Assembly: GCA_021790195.1 (NCBI GenBank)
Contig: JAJYIF010000009.1
Span: 1 to 64,000, forward strand
Source: Nitrospirota bacterium
Lineage (GTDB): Bacteria > Nitrospirota > Thermodesulfovibrionia > Thermodesulfovibrionales > UBA9159
DNA length: 64,000 nt
Reading direction: 5' to 3'
The position numbers and the translations under genes are program-made. Below, in pieces: positions 31,975-41,508 of this stretch. Each line of letters opens with the position of its first letter. Positions within the stretch are counted from its first letter, which is position 1. The notes beneath the pieces are model-generated. The model saw nothing but the letters and a program-made list of their open reading frames with translations, made no database searches and was not told the DNA's origin.

Positions 31975-33606
31975 ATGAAAAGAGCGGCATTCACCTTGCC
32001 CGTATTCATAACCGTTCTCTACTGGCGAAGCATATATGGCGCTTTTGTGCTGGACGACCGGACATTTTTTATAGAAAACGATGTCCTCCCTCATATTAAA
32101 CCCTGGAACGTGAAAGCGATTTTTTCCGGAGCAACCAATTACTGGGGCGACCTTCTGCCGGTGAGAGATGTCCTTTATGTCCTGGAATATAATCTTTTCG
32201 GGTTGAACACCATCGGATATCATTTGGTGAGCATAGCTTTATATATTCTCGTGTGCTCCTCCGCATATCTTTTCCTGCGCCGCTTCTATTCGGATGAAGA
32301 CAGCATCAATGCTACGTCCGGACGGGCAAGGCCGGCTTTGGTCGCGTTAATCGTGGCGTTGATATTTGCGGCATATCCCGTCCATGTGGAAGCCGTCGCT
32401 TACATCACCGGGCAGAAAGACCTGCTCTTTTCCTTGTTTGCTTTTGTCGCGATGCTCGTATTCTATGTGTTCTTCAACTCATCGAAAAGGGGCAAGAAGT
32501 TCGCAATCATCGGCATAGCCTTATACTACCTTGCGCTTCTCTCAAAGCCGACTGCCGTCATGCTTTCAATCGTTATACCACTAATCTATTTGTTGAGTGA
32601 CAGGGCTAAGAGGCCTAAGCCCTTAAATGCGCTTGTTTTGTGGGTTGTCGCGCAGATACCGGCACTTCTGTGGATTATCACATATATCCACCTGGGCCGG
32701 CCACTTTACAAAAGCATACCTGCAATACTACATGTCCCTCTCGGGGAGCGACTTATTGCAGCCCTGAGGATTCTTGGGGCGCATACTGTCCTTGCCTTCA
32801 AGCCTTTCCCTCTCAGTTTCGGCTATCCTTTCCGTTTGTCTGCCTCAGTAGACCTAAACTTTGTTGCAGGTCTTGTTGTCCTGGCGGCCGCAATCCTGCT
32901 TCTTTTGAGATTCAGAAATGACCGTGTCGTGGTATTCGCAATCTGCCTTTATATGTTCTCTCTGTTCCCTGTTTTGCAACTGCAGGGTCCCCTTGGCAAT
33001 GAATCCATCTATGACCGGTATCTCTTCATCCCTGTCCTCAGCGTGGCGATGCTGTTTGAACGCGGTCTGAGATCCCTCGCTTTGACCCATAATCGTCCTA
33101 CCGCTTATCTCACGGCTGTTTTTGTCGTGGTCATTGTCTTTTCAGCTATCACATTTTCTTATATCCCCGCCTTCAGAAACGACATCGCCGTTACAAGGAA
33201 CACTTATCAGAAGTTCCCTGAAGGACCCGGCAGCGGCTTCAACTATGTATATTCCCTCATAGAAAGCGGCAGGCTCGATGAGGCATATCAAATCACTTTG
33301 AAAGAAAAGACTCTTTCATCTCCGCCATGGGTGCGGGATTATTTTATCGGCTGGATCCTGCTCGAAAGAGGACTGACTGAGCAGGCTATACCGGAACTGA
33401 ATGCGGCGGCATATATTGCCATGAGCGGAGGATATTTCCCGTTTCCAAATCTCCCTCTTGCACGCGCATATATCCGTGCGGGAAGGGATTCCGAGGCAAT
33501 ATGGCTGCTGCAGGAAGCATTGAAGTCACCTATCTATCAGCCTCTTGAGGAATACCGGGCCAGGGAAATTCTTAAGCAGATCGGATCCGGAAAGGATCAT
33601 ACATAA
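31975..33606 (+). CDS. GT-C membrane protein with TPR-like tail
   Basis: Protein of 543 aa. First-loop acidic site is YGAFVLDDRTFF; YPVHVEAVAYITGQKDLLF is the TMTC-like signature. About ten membrane segments, then helical repeats (about 415-535, LIESGRLDEAYQITLK; YIRAGRDSEAIWLLQEAL). Short GGGGAAATT leader before the ATG. Presumed polyprenyl-sugar-dependent transferase. Confidence 0.82.
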   Translation: MKRAAFTLPVFITVLYWRSIYGAFVLDDRTFFIENDVLPHIKPWNVKAIFSGATNYWGDLLPVRDVLYVLEYNLFGLNTIGYHLVSIALYILVCSSAYLFLRRFYSDEDSINATSGRARPALVALIVALIFAAYPVHVEAVAYITGQKDLLFSLFAFVAMLVFYVFFNSSKRGKKFAIIGIALYYLALLSKPTAVMLSIVIPLIYLLSDRAKRPKPLNALVLWVVAQIPALLWIITYIHLGRPLYKSIPAILHVPLGERLIAALRILGAHTVLAFKPFPLSFGYPFRLSASVDLNFVAGLVVLAAAILLLLRFRNDRVVVFAICLYMFSLFPVLQLQGPLGNESIYDRYLFIPVLSVAMLFERGLRSLALTHNRPTAYLTAVFVVVIVFSAITFSYIPAFRNDIAVTRNTYQKFPEGPGSGFNYVYSLIESGRLDEAYQITLKEKTLSSPPWVRDYFIGWILLERGLTEQAIPELNAAAYIAMSGGYFPFPNLPLARAYIRAGRDSEAIWLLQEALKSPIYQPLEEYRAREILKQIGSGKDHT

Positions 33607-33636
33607 CCATATCAGTAACTGTCTATTACCTGCCGC

Positions 33637-35121
33637 CTACTGTCTTTTTACGAACAGCACCTGTCTGTCATCCTGATAAATCTTCTCCCAGTCGTTGTCG
33701 ACCAAAAGCCTGTTGATCAGCGCAATGGGCTTTCCGGTCACGAAGTCGTTAGGGGGTAGAATAATTGTGTCGACATCGTATCTGTCGAGGTTGTACTTCC
33801 ATTCTTTCTGTCCCATCGCCTCTGTCCCCTCGAGCGTTGCTTCATACTGGGCCAGCACGCCCTCGCTCAGTATCTTGCCGTCTATAAAAACTCTGGCGCC
33901 CGGCAGGAAATAGCCTGCGAACCCTCCCCACTCGAGATAGGCGAAGACCCTTTTGGGACTCTTTTCTTTCAAAATACTGACTGACTTTAAAGGATAAGTT
34001 TCCCTGATCGAAAAATTAAAGGGTCTGAAATAGCTCATATTCAGGACCACAGGCACAAGAGCGATAAGGACGGCCGCTTTTTGGACGTATTTGTTCAGCC
34101 TGATTTGAGGGAGCCTGAAAAGCAGAGGTACGGTGAGCGCAAGGAAAACCATATACCGTGCCCCGGTCAGACTCAGCACCAGGGTCGCAATTACGCACAA
34201 CGCAGCCGCAAGAGGTGTCCTTCTGATGTTGGTCAGGAGGACTGCTACGGCGATCAAGAGGCACGCCATGTAGACCGGATAAAGTTTATGGTATAACGAA
34301 AACAATACGAACGGAGACAGGAACTCAATAGTCCCTCCCGTCCAAACACTTCTTTGAAATACGTTGAGGTCCTTTATCTTATCAAATCCCACCGGCGAAG
34401 CGAAGACCGTTGCGACCGAGAAAAGACAAACAAGTGTGAAGATCGCCTTACGGCGTCTGTCCAAAGAGATATTATCATCGAAAGTCTGTCGAAGGTGGAC
34501 TAATGAGCCTGTGACGTATATCAGGATTATGACTACCGCAAAAAGACTGCTCCTGTGCAGATTAGTCCACAGCAGAGTCACGACGGGCAGGAGGAATATC
34601 GCCTTGCTCCTTTTCTCGATATAAGCCTGCAGTATCATGAGGAGCAATATTGTAAGAGGAAAGACAAAGATCTGCGGTCTTTCTCCCGTGAAATAAAAGA
34701 GCGTGTTTCCTGCCAGAAGGAGACCCGCCAGTCTCAAGTACGTGCTTCCTCCCCTTGTGAATCGCCATACCATCCAGAGCGTAAGCGCCAACAATATGAC
34801 CCGGAAGACGATTGTCCCCGTCACGCCGCCGATCTTCCAGACCTCATAAAGGACAATCTGAGCGAGCCAGTAGCCCTTGAGCGTCGCGATATTAGCCTTC
34901 ATGTCTTTCCCCATGGGAGTGAAAACGAAGAGGTCTTTGTCCGGAAGGCTGCCGTGTTCGACTATATACTTGCCTGTATTGATGTGCCACCAGAAATCCG
35001 GGTCCCACAGGGAGATGCTGCTGTAGAGGAGCGCGAAGAATACGATAACAAGAACTGCAGCGGCGGCTAGTATCCTCTTATCGCGTCGAGCTTTGGGAGT
35101 TGTCAAATTCGTTATTTTCAT
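33637..35121 (-). CDS. GT-C-like membrane protein without repeat insertions
   Basis: The frame is open to 35394 but the upstream part is translated repeat DNA; the ATG at 35121 (MKITNLTTPKARR) gives 494 aa and is preferred. LWDPDFWWHINTGKYIVEH and YLEWGGFAGYFLPGARVFIDGK are the family motifs. Where its three paralogues carry the GCGTATA insertion, it runs directly from LQAYIEKRSKAIFLLPVV. This makes it the uninterrupted reference for the family in this window. Confidence 0.8.
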   Translation of the reverse strand: MKITNLTTPKARRDKRILAAAAVLVIVFFALLYSSISLWDPDFWWHINTGKYIVEHGSLPDKDLFVFTPMGKDMKANIATLKGYWLAQIVLYEVWKIGGVTGTIVFRVILLALTLWMVWRFTRGGSTYLRLAGLLLAGNTLFYFTGERPQIFVFPLTILLLMILQAYIEKRSKAIFLLPVVTLLWTNLHRSSLFAVVIILIYVTGSLVHLRQTFDDNISLDRRRKAIFTLVCLFSVATVFASPVGFDKIKDLNVFQRSVWTGGTIEFLSPFVLFSLYHKLYPVYMACLLIAVAVLLTNIRRTPLAAALCVIATLVLSLTGARYMVFLALTVPLLFRLPQIRLNKYVQKAAVLIALVPVVLNMSYFRPFNFSIRETYPLKSVSILKEKSPKRVFAYLEWGGFAGYFLPGARVFIDGKILSEGVLAQYEATLEGTEAMGQKEWKYNLDRYDVDTIILPPNDFVTGKPIALINRLLVDNDWEKIYQDDRQVLFVKRQ

Positions 35122-35155
35122 GAATAGTAGTATCCGACGAGTGCCTATATTTTGC

Positions 35156-35278
35156 CACAGAGGCCGCAGAGAATACGAGGGCCTCAACAAGAAATTACCA
35201 TTGGACCACAGAGGCACGGAGGAAGCCCGGGAATAAACGGGAAATAATATTCTGTGTCCCCGTGTCTCTGTGGTCAAT
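35156..35278. repeat. CACAGAG-type repeats including a facing pair
   Basis: GCCACAGAGGCCGCAGAG (35157-), GACCACAGAGGCACGG (35213-35228), and the inverted CCGTGTCTCTGTGGTC (35259-35274). The last two form a gene-less inverted pair. Confidence 0.7.
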
Positions 35279-35297
35279 TCCATTCGGAAAGGCGAAT

Positions 35298-35337
35298 TTG
35301 ACAATACACGCAAATATGTGCTACACATAATTATGTG
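35298..35337 (+). promoter_or_regulatory. Promoter and operator of the vapBC-like operon
   Basis: TTGACA (35298-35303) is followed by TATGTG-CTA-CACATA (35315-35329) and the perfect palindrome CACATAATTATGTG (35324-35337). Three half-sites overlap the -10 area. Autoregulation by the antitoxin is inferred. Confidence 0.6.
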
Positions 35338-35351
35338 AGAGGAGGCCCTAG

Positions 35352-35597
35352 ATGGAAAAGCAGAATATAACGTTATCGCTTCCAAAGGTGACATTAAAAA
35401 AGGCCAGGATGTTGGCGCTGAAGGAGGAGAAGTCGTTGAGCGCTCTGATAAGGGAATCCCTTGAAGAGAGAATCAGAAAGGACACGGGGTACAAGAAAGC
35501 CATGGAGCGCGAAATAACCCTTATGGAAAAAGGGTTTAAGTTAGGCACTGGCGGCCGCAGGCCCTGCTCGCGCGAGGAATTGCATGAACGGCGATAA
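35352..35597 (+). CDS. VapB-type antitoxin (ribbon-helix-helix-like)
   Basis: Protein of 81 aa. NITLSLPKVTLKKARMLALKEEKSLSALIRE has a short strand and two helices as in CopG/RHH DNA-binding domains; the C-terminal tail (GGRRPCSREELHERR) would bind the toxin. Ribosome site GAGGAGG. Overlaps the toxin gene by 14 bp. Confidence 0.8.
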   Translation: MEKQNITLSLPKVTLKKARMLALKEEKSLSALIRESLEERIRKDTGYKKAMEREITLMEKGFKLGTGGRRPCSREELHERR

Positions 35598-36012
35598 GGT
35601 GTTTGTAGACACAAATATAATTGTTTATGCATATGACAACGACGCTGGAGAAAAGCATAGTGTGGCCTTGAATGTTATGAAAGATCTTTGGCGCTCCGGA
35701 CTCGGAGTTATAAGCACGCAGGTTCTCCAGGAGTTTTTCGTAACTATGACAAGAAAGATCCCTGGGCCGCTCGATATATCGGTTGTAAGAGAAACAATTA
35801 AGAGATTTTCGAGATGGGACGTCTTCCCTGTTGATGTAGACACGATAATAGGGGCGACGGAATTGCAGGAGAGATACAAATACTCATTTTGGGATTCTCT
35901 GATCATGGCTTCCGCTAGCGTCGCCGGGGCAAAAACCCTTCTTTCCGAGGATTTTGGGGACGGACAGAAGATAAAGGGCGTGACGATCAGAAACCCGTTC
36001 ATCGACCGATAG
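35584..36012 (+). CDS. VapC-type PIN-domain toxin
   Basis: Protein of 142 aa. FVDTNIIVYAYD has the first acidic residue, STQVLQEFFV the second, and YSFWDSLIMASA and LLSEDFGDG the C-terminal pair, a complete PIN active site. PIN toxins are Mg-dependent RNases. Paired with the RHH antitoxin just upstream. Confidence 0.88.
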   Translation: MNGDKVFVDTNIIVYAYDNDAGEKHSVALNVMKDLWRSGLGVISTQVLQEFFVTMTRKIPGPLDISVVRETIKRFSRWDVFPVDVDTIIGATELQERYKYSFWDSLIMASASVAGAKTLLSEDFGDGQKIKGVTIRNPFIDR

Positions 36013-36019
36013 ACTTCAT

Positions 36020-37711
36020 ATGCTTACGCGGAACATGCAGACTATCGGGACCGGCAGTCACTCTGAAACATATCGCATCTTTCTTGTTATTTGCATTCTC
36101 TCCTTTGCCGTTTTCGCTGTCAGTCTGGGGGGCGATTTTATAATGGATGAGGTCCCCGGATTCGTCGAAAGCACCATGATAAAGTCGATTAAGTATTGGC
36201 CGAGCTACTTCACGACGGGCCTCCTGGAAAATACTTCGCTCGGTTTGAAGGACCAATTCCTTTACCGGCCTCTTAATCTCCTTTACGCCTCAATCATGTA
36301 CCACATCTTCGGCCTTCGTCCCTTTATGTTCCATCTCATGAACGTTCTCTTGCATACCGCGAATTCGATAATGGTATTTTTTCTGGCGAGGACCATTCTT
36401 AAGACCAAGGATACCTTTCTGCCATCTTGTGCCGCCCTGCTCTTTGTCCTTCATCCAGTCCATGTAGAAGCAGTCGCCTGGATCGGGGGCGGCGTAGACG
36501 TATTTATGACCTTCCTCTTCCTTCTGTCTTTTTTGTCCTATGTCCGTTACCGGAGAGACCATCACTTAAGGTTTTTCATCTTTTCATGTTTTCTTTATGT
36601 CCTTGACCTTCTTTACAAGGAGACGGCTATAATATTGCCTGCGCTTGTCTTCCTTTATGATTTCACCGAGGAAAGGAAGGTCTACTGGAAAAGGCTTGCT
36701 GTCCTATTTCTCATTTCAGTTGTCTATTTCATTGTCCGTACGTCCGTCCTGGGCAAATCGCTCGGCACGCTCAAATATTCCGTTCAAGGTCTGCAAAATG
36801 TCCTGCATCTTGTTTTGCTTGACATAAAGTTCCTCTTTTTCCCCTGGCCTATGGGATACAAGTTCCAGATGCCGAAAATCGACTTTGGAGCGTTTGTTGC
36901 CCTCCCTGTATTCATAGTCCTCCTGATTTTTGCGATAAAGAAGAACAGGAAGACACTATTCCCCGCACTTTGGATATTTGTCCCCCTTGCTCCTCCGTTG
37001 ATGCTTGCGTTCGCTTCGCACCCGGTATTTGGAGACCGGTTCCTCTATCTGCCTTCCATAGGGTTCGTGATAATATTGGCTTCATTATTCGATCGGCTCA
37101 GAAGGGACAGGAAGACGCTGATAGTCCTCTGCTCGCTCCTCGCTTTTTGGGGAGCGGTGACTGCGGTATCGAGCTCTCTTTGGAAGAATGACGAAATCGT
37201 ATATTCGAGGGCGATACGGAATTCGCCCAAGTATATCGGCCCCTACGTAGGACTTGCGCTGTATTATGAAAGAAAAGGGCAGTTTGAGAAGTCAGTGAAT
37301 ACCTATCTCATGGCCGTCGAGAACCTCGAAGGAAGGTACAAGGCCGCCGCATATGATAACATCGCTTATCTCTACGGCACGCGGGGATATTCCAAAGAAA
37401 GCATTTTCTATTACAAGAAGGAATTGGAGATCGACCCGCAGAGCACGGATGCGCTGATAGGACTCGGAAACAATTATCTGTCCCTGAAAGAATACGCAAA
37501 GGCGATTGATTATTACATGAGTGTCTTGCCGCTGTCCGGCAAGAATCTTACGGCTTACTTCAATCTCGCCCTGGCATACGAAGGCATGGGCAATGAAGCG
37601 CGCGCGGCTTTTTATTACAGGAAGTTTATCGCGGAGGCCCCTCCGGAGAAATATCGCGACAATATAGAGCAGGCGCAGCGGGCGCTTGAGTCATATCGGA
37701 AAGCCCGCTGA
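36020..37711 (+). CDS. GT-C membrane protein with C-terminal TPRs
   Basis: Protein of 563 aa. GGDFIMDEVPGF is the first-loop acidic region and HPVHVEAVAWIGGGVDVFM the family signature. About ten membrane segments, then at least four TPRs (about 405-550, for example GLALYYERKGQFEKSVNTYL and GLGNNYLSLKEYAKAIDYY). The gene begins 7 bp after VapC; a Met six codons in is an alternative start. Confidence 0.83.
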   Translation: MLTRNMQTIGTGSHSETYRIFLVICILSFAVFAVSLGGDFIMDEVPGFVESTMIKSIKYWPSYFTTGLLENTSLGLKDQFLYRPLNLLYASIMYHIFGLRPFMFHLMNVLLHTANSIMVFFLARTILKTKDTFLPSCAALLFVLHPVHVEAVAWIGGGVDVFMTFLFLLSFLSYVRYRRDHHLRFFIFSCFLYVLDLLYKETAIILPALVFLYDFTEERKVYWKRLAVLFLISVVYFIVRTSVLGKSLGTLKYSVQGLQNVLHLVLLDIKFLFFPWPMGYKFQMPKIDFGAFVALPVFIVLLIFAIKKNRKTLFPALWIFVPLAPPLMLAFASHPVFGDRFLYLPSIGFVIILASLFDRLRRDRKTLIVLCSLLAFWGAVTAVSSSLWKNDEIVYSRAIRNSPKYIGPYVGLALYYERKGQFEKSVNTYLMAVENLEGRYKAAAYDNIAYLYGTRGYSKESIFYYKKELEIDPQSTDALIGLGNNYLSLKEYAKAIDYYMSVLPLSGKNLTAYFNLALAYEGMGNEARAAFYYRKFIAEAPPEKYRDNIEQAQRALESYRKAR

Positions 37712-37772
37712 CAATTCGATTCTCTTTGCGCTCTTTGCGGCTTTGCGCGGGGAACTGCCGTCCTTCTGGGTC

Positions 37773-38210
37773 TTATTTGTTTCCTTTCCTGAAAGAGAAC
37801 CTTGAGTGGCCGGTGTAACTGATTACGGTACAAAGGAGGACTACGATCAAGCCTGCTATTTTCGGCGAGATCTTGAATACCTCCACGAAGAAAGGCAGGA
37901 GTATCAGGCTCAGGCAGAAGGTGACGACATAAGTCATAGAGAACCTGAAAAACTCAGTGATCATCCCTTTGCCTTTTACGGCCGATCTGAAGGTGACATA
38001 TTTATGAAAGATATAGGCGTTTGTGACCGAAAAGATGTTGCCGGAGGCCATGGCGGACATATAGGCGACATACCTGAGCGAGAAAATCCGGGAGAATACC
38101 GTATCGAGCAGGACGAAAACAAGGTACCCGAAGACAGTGTTCCAGCCGCCTATGACCAGGAACCGGATGCGCTGACTGTTATAGGCCCGCTGAAAAGCCC
38201 CGCTAATCAA
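37773..38210 (-). CDS. GtrA-like membrane protein
   Basis: Protein of 145 aa, four membrane segments. RFLVIGGWNTVFGYLVF and SVTNAYIFHKYVTF are the classic GtrA motifs. The TTG start is preceded by AGAAGGA; no ATG is available in frame. GtrA proteins are thought to flip or assist transfer of polyprenyl-P-glucose. A GtrB-like partner lies 1.2 kb away (39397-40329), with a TA module between. Confidence 0.85.
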   Translation of the reverse strand: MISGAFQRAYNSQRIRFLVIGGWNTVFGYLVFVLLDTVFSRIFSLRYVAYMSAMASGNIFSVTNAYIFHKYVTFRSAVKGKGMITEFFRFSMTYVVTFCLSLILLPFFVEVFKISPKIAGLIVVLLCTVISYTGHSRFSFRKGNK

Positions 38211-38357
38211 AACTGTCCTTCTGATATGTTATTCATCTGATTCCCGAGCTCTTTTTGGCGGAGATAAACGGTAGTCACTCCATAAAACAATCGGATTATG
38301 CTAATAACCAACATGTCAGGCACAGACTACGCAGCATAGTCGGATCTCTTCATCTCT

Positions 38358-38843
38358 CTACTCAGAGAGACCCTTTAAGAAAGTAAGGAAACCCCCGACG
38401 TCTGCTTTAAAGCTGCCGAATGTCTTGTTCAGCCTCTTGACAAGTCTCCCCAGTCTTTCGCTATCAATTTCAAACCCGTAAATATTTCTGACCACATGCC
38501 TGAAAGCAAGATACTCTTCAAGCGCTCTTTCGGTTTCCCTCGATATGAGCGGAGGTCTCACATTATCGATTTCAAGAGACATGCTCTTCAATAATCTCCT
38601 ATGCCAATCAAAAGACCGCGGGACCCCTCCGTTGATATCATCTGCGATCTTCTGGAAGATCCTTTCGCAGCCCGTATAGAAATTGTGCAGTTTGAGGGCA
38701 AGGCTTTCCTCATAGATCCGCTTCCTGTCAGTCGACCTCGGTATTGTTCTGCTCGTCATTTCCACCTCCGAGACAAGACGATGCAGCAGCATGACTTCAT
38801 CCCTTATTTCTGAAATCAGGTCAGGAATTCTTTCTTTTCTCAT
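38358..38843 (-). CDS. HepT-like HEPN-domain toxin, second copy
   Basis: Protein of 161 aa from the ATG at 38843. RSFDWH gives R-x4-H and LAFRHVVRNIYGFEID the family signature; clear paralogue of 31039-31527. The ATG lies within the end of the nucleotidyltransferase gene (KVLYEKRKNS), the same arrangement as module 1. Confidence 0.8.
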   Translation of the reverse strand: MRKERIPDLISEIRDEVMLLHRLVSEVEMTSRTIPRSTDRKRIYEESLALKLHNFYTGCERIFQKIADDINGGVPRSFDWHRRLLKSMSLEIDNVRPPLISRETERALEEYLAFRHVVRNIYGFEIDSERLGRLVKRLNKTFGSFKADVGGFLTFLKGLSE

Positions 38844-39192
38844 AGAGGACTTTGCCCTTTTCGATGCTCCGCTTAATCGCACCGTTAACATCTTCGACAG
38901 GTTTCAAGTCGATCTCAAACCGGCTTGACATCATTAGTCGCGCGAGCGCTGTAAAGTAGGCAGGTTTCCGAAGGCCCTCAACGGCGATATCAATATCCGA
39001 GGCTTCGTCAAACGCCTCCTTATCCAGAATGGATCCAAACACGATGATCCTGGTCGCACCGAACTCCTTCACGAGTATGCCGGCCATCTTGCGGGCATCC
39101 TTAAGGGCCGCCTTACGAAGATGCTCCAGACGGATCTCGTGGCGCGATGCGGCGTCGTTCCAGTTTCTCCTGTATTCGGCAAGCGTCGCCAT
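38821..39192 (-). CDS. MntA-like nucleotidyltransferase antitoxin, second copy
   Basis: Protein of 123 aa. IIVFGSILDKEAFDEASDIDIAV holds GS...DxD, again with 11 residues between. The ATG at 39192 is only 6 bp after TATAAT, so the mRNA should be leaderless; the longer TTG frame to 39210 overlaps the promoter and is rejected. Confidence 0.82.
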   Translation of the reverse strand: MATLAEYRRNWNDAASRHEIRLEHLRKAALKDARKMAGILVKEFGATRIIVFGSILDKEAFDEASDIDIAVEGLRKPAYFTALARLMMSSRFEIDLKPVEDVNGAIKRSIEKGKVLYEKRKNS

Positions 39193-39198
39193 GAGACA

Positions 39199-39207
39199 AT
39201 TATAGCA
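39199..39207 (-). promoter_or_regulatory. Extended -10 promoter of HEPN/NTase module 2
   Basis: Minus strand TG-C-TATAAT ending 6 bp before the ATG. Predicted transcription start falls on the start codon. Confidence 0.65.
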
Positions 39208-39330
39208 CAACCGGTTTTGGGGCCGAAGATATGTCGCGGAATTTATTGGGTTTTGGATACTTCCCCTGTGAACCGGGTATCCTCTGTGGCAAGAACGTAT
39301 TTTTTCTTCGAGTTTTTTGCGCCTGCCTGC

Positions 39331-39377
39331 CCTGCCTACCGCCTGCCTGCCGGTAGGCAGGGCAGGCGGTAGGCAGG
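39331..39377. repeat. Long GC-rich hairpin
   Basis: CCTGCCTACCGCCTGCC (39331-39347) pairs perfectly with GGCAGGCGGTAGGCAGG (39361-39377), with 13 bp between. No T-run on the minus strand, so it is not a standard terminator for the GT2 gene ending at 39397, though it could stabilise the 3' end. Confidence 0.8.
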
Positions 39378-39396
39378 ACTTTGCGCGAGATCGGCT

Positions 39397-40329
39397 CTAA
39401 TCGAAATTGATCCGCTCTTTTTCTATGACGAGAGGTCTCTTCAGCACCTGTGTGTGTATCGAGCCTATGTATTCGCCGATGATGCCCAGGAAAAACAGTT
39501 GGACCGACCCGATAAAAAACATTCCTATTACGAGCGGCGCTATGCCGACTGTAAAACTCTTCCAGAATATCAGCTTGTATAAGAAATATATCAGACCGGT
39601 CAATAGGCTTAGGATCGACATCCCAAAACCCAGCATGGCAGCCAGCCGCAGAGGCACTTTTGAATGGTTGGTAATGCCGAGCATCGCCATGTCATAAAGA
39701 GTATAGAAATTATTTTTTGTAATACCCCTCTTCCTTGCAGGCTGGACGTATTCTATCTTTGCGGCCTCAAAACCGATATCGGCAATAAGGCCCCTGAAAT
39801 AGGGATAAGGATCGTCGATCTTCCTCAGTATCTCGATTACTTGCTTATCGTATAAACCAAAGCCGGTGAAATCCTTTAACAGCTCAACCTCTGCCAGCCT
39901 TGCGGCCATCCTGTAATAAAACCTCCTGATTGCAAACATGAGAGGAGTCTCTTTGCTCTGTGTCTTAATACCGACCACTATTTTGTACCCCTCCTCCCAT
40001 TTCTTTATAAAATCAGCAATCATGGCCGGAGGATCTTGGAGATCGGCAACGAGAAAAAGAGCGGCATCTCCATGAGACTGAAGCAAAGCGTAATAAGGTG
40101 AACGAATATGGCCGAAATTTCTGGCGTTAACGATAAGCTTCACATTCCGGTCCGCCGAGGCGATCTCCTTAAGTATCGACACAGTTCTATCCTTAGAGGA
40201 ATTGTCGATGAAAATGTGCTCGTAGGAATACCCCGGCAAACGCGAAAAGACCTCTTTAACCTGTTGGTAGACGCTTTCGACGTTTTCTTCCTCGTTGTAA
40301 CAAGGTGTGATAACGCTTATGAGTTTCAT
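39397..40329 (-). CDS. GtrB-like polyprenyl-phosphate glycosyltransferase
   Basis: Protein of 310 aa. SVITPCYNEEENVE, FIDNSSKDRT and LVADLQDPP are the GT2 motifs, the last containing the D-x-D-like metal site. Two C-terminal membrane helices (about 228-295) match GtrB/DPM-type enzymes that charge undecaprenyl phosphate with a hexose. ATG behind ACTGGAGGG. Natural partner of the GtrA-like protein. Confidence 0.9.
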   Translation of the reverse strand: MKLISVITPCYNEEENVESVYQQVKEVFSRLPGYSYEHIFIDNSSKDRTVSILKEIASADRNVKLIVNARNFGHIRSPYYALLQSHGDAALFLVADLQDPPAMIADFIKKWEEGYKIVVGIKTQSKETPLMFAIRRFYYRMAARLAEVELLKDFTGFGLYDKQVIEILRKIDDPYPYFRGLIADIGFEAAKIEYVQPARKRGITKNNFYTLYDMAMLGITNHSKVPLRLAAMLGFGMSILSLLTGLIYFLYKLIFWKSFTVGIAPLVIGMFFIGSVQLFFLGIIGEYIGSIHTQVLKRPLVIEKERINFD

Positions 40330-40432
40330 TTCCCTCCAGTTCCCGTCATATGTATCTTAAAGAATTGAGCAGTTTCAGGCAAGGCCGCAAAAGGTCAGGC
40401 CCTGAAAACTGCAGCAAGCAAATAGTCCAGGC

Positions 40433-41506
40433 TCATCCGAAATATAATATCTCGCAATCACGGATGTGAGCGAGAGTTCGCTCAATAGATGATCTAATAT
40501 CCACAATCTGTTTAACGCCTAATTCTCTCTGCGCCCGCTTTGTGGACGGCACGTATCGGTCAGCAGACCTGACTGGATCCGGCGATTTCAATATCTTGAC
40601 CTCTGTGAGTTTTTGAAAGCTCCGAGCCACCGTCCGAGCCAGTTCGCCAATAGTTATGTCTTCTTCTGAGCCGACATTGTATGGACGGCAGGACTCGCCC
40701 CTAAAGAGGATCGTCCAGAGCCAAATCATCAAATCGGCGCCATAAAGATAGGACCGATAGGGCGTTCCATCGCCCCTCACAACAATGGGGCCCCCTCTCA
40801 GTCCGTCCCTCATAAAATTTCCTATAGCGTAATGTATGTTGAGGGGCAGATACGGACCCACAAAGGAAAAACAGCGGGCGATCTTTGTTTCGATGCCGTG
40901 CCGCACCGAATAATATGTGCAATGGAATTCGGCCGCGCGCTTGCTTTCCCCCCAGGCGGAATTCGGATCGGCAGGGTCAGGTGCACCCCGGTAGTCCTCC
41001 GAGACATGAGTAACATCGGATGGTTGCCTGCCGTAAACAGCCCCCGAACTGGTATAAAGAAACTTTTGTGCATGACAATGGACGGCAAAATCAAGTGTGT
41101 GTCTTGTGCCCTGGACGACCGTATCAAACTTGATTAAGGGGTCCTCGTTGTTAAAGGTTGCAAGAGCGGATGTGGCGGCGGCATGAATGATATACGGGAA
41201 TTCCCCCTCTGGGAAGGTAAAGTCTCTGATATCTCCGGTATGAAACTGGATCGACGTATCCGCTGCAAGATGCGGCATTTTTCTCTTAAACCCTTCGCTA
41301 TTTCTTGTGAGAACAAGGGCCGATGAATCAAGATTGAGCCTGTGATTGGCCCAAGCAAAGCTTTCCAAAAGCCATGAACCAAAAAAACCTGTGCCGCCAG
41401 TAATAAAAAGTCGCTTGCCGCGCAGGTCTTCCCACAGACCTTCAGTGTGGGACAATATGTGGTCCAAATCTTCTGAAAGAGGATTATTCCGGATAGTGCC
41501 GCTCAT
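40433..41506 (-). CDS. NAD-dependent sugar epimerase/dehydratase (extended SDR), altered active site
   Basis: Protein of 357 aa. FITGGTGFFGSWLLE is the NAD-binding glycine motif; YTSSGAVYG carries the catalytic Ser. The expected Y-x3-K appears as SAWGESK, so the catalytic tyrosine is replaced by tryptophan (codon TGG). The enzyme may be inactive, act as a binding protein, or use another residue. Starts 2 bp after the radical SAM gene: same operon. Confidence 0.85.
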   Translation of the reverse strand: MSGTIRNNPLSEDLDHILSHTEGLWEDLRGKRLFITGGTGFFGSWLLESFAWANHRLNLDSSALVLTRNSEGFKRKMPHLAADTSIQFHTGDIRDFTFPEGEFPYIIHAAATSALATFNNEDPLIKFDTVVQGTRHTLDFAVHCHAQKFLYTSSGAVYGRQPSDVTHVSEDYRGAPDPADPNSAWGESKRAAEFHCTYYSVRHGIETKIARCFSFVGPYLPLNIHYAIGNFMRDGLRGGPIVVRGDGTPYRSYLYGADLMIWLWTILFRGESCRPYNVGSEEDITIGELARTVARSFQKLTEVKILKSPDPVRSADRYVPSTKRAQRELGVKQIVDIRSSIERTLAHIRDCEILYFG

Positions 41507-41508
41507 TC

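Noticed and set aside
33637-35394. Longer N-terminus (91 extra codons) for the GT-C protein
   Set aside because: The extra part is translated repeat sequence; paralogues begin close to the first membrane helix.
39331-39377. Strong hairpin as a rho-independent terminator for the GT2 gene
   Set aside because: No T-run follows on the transcribed strand.
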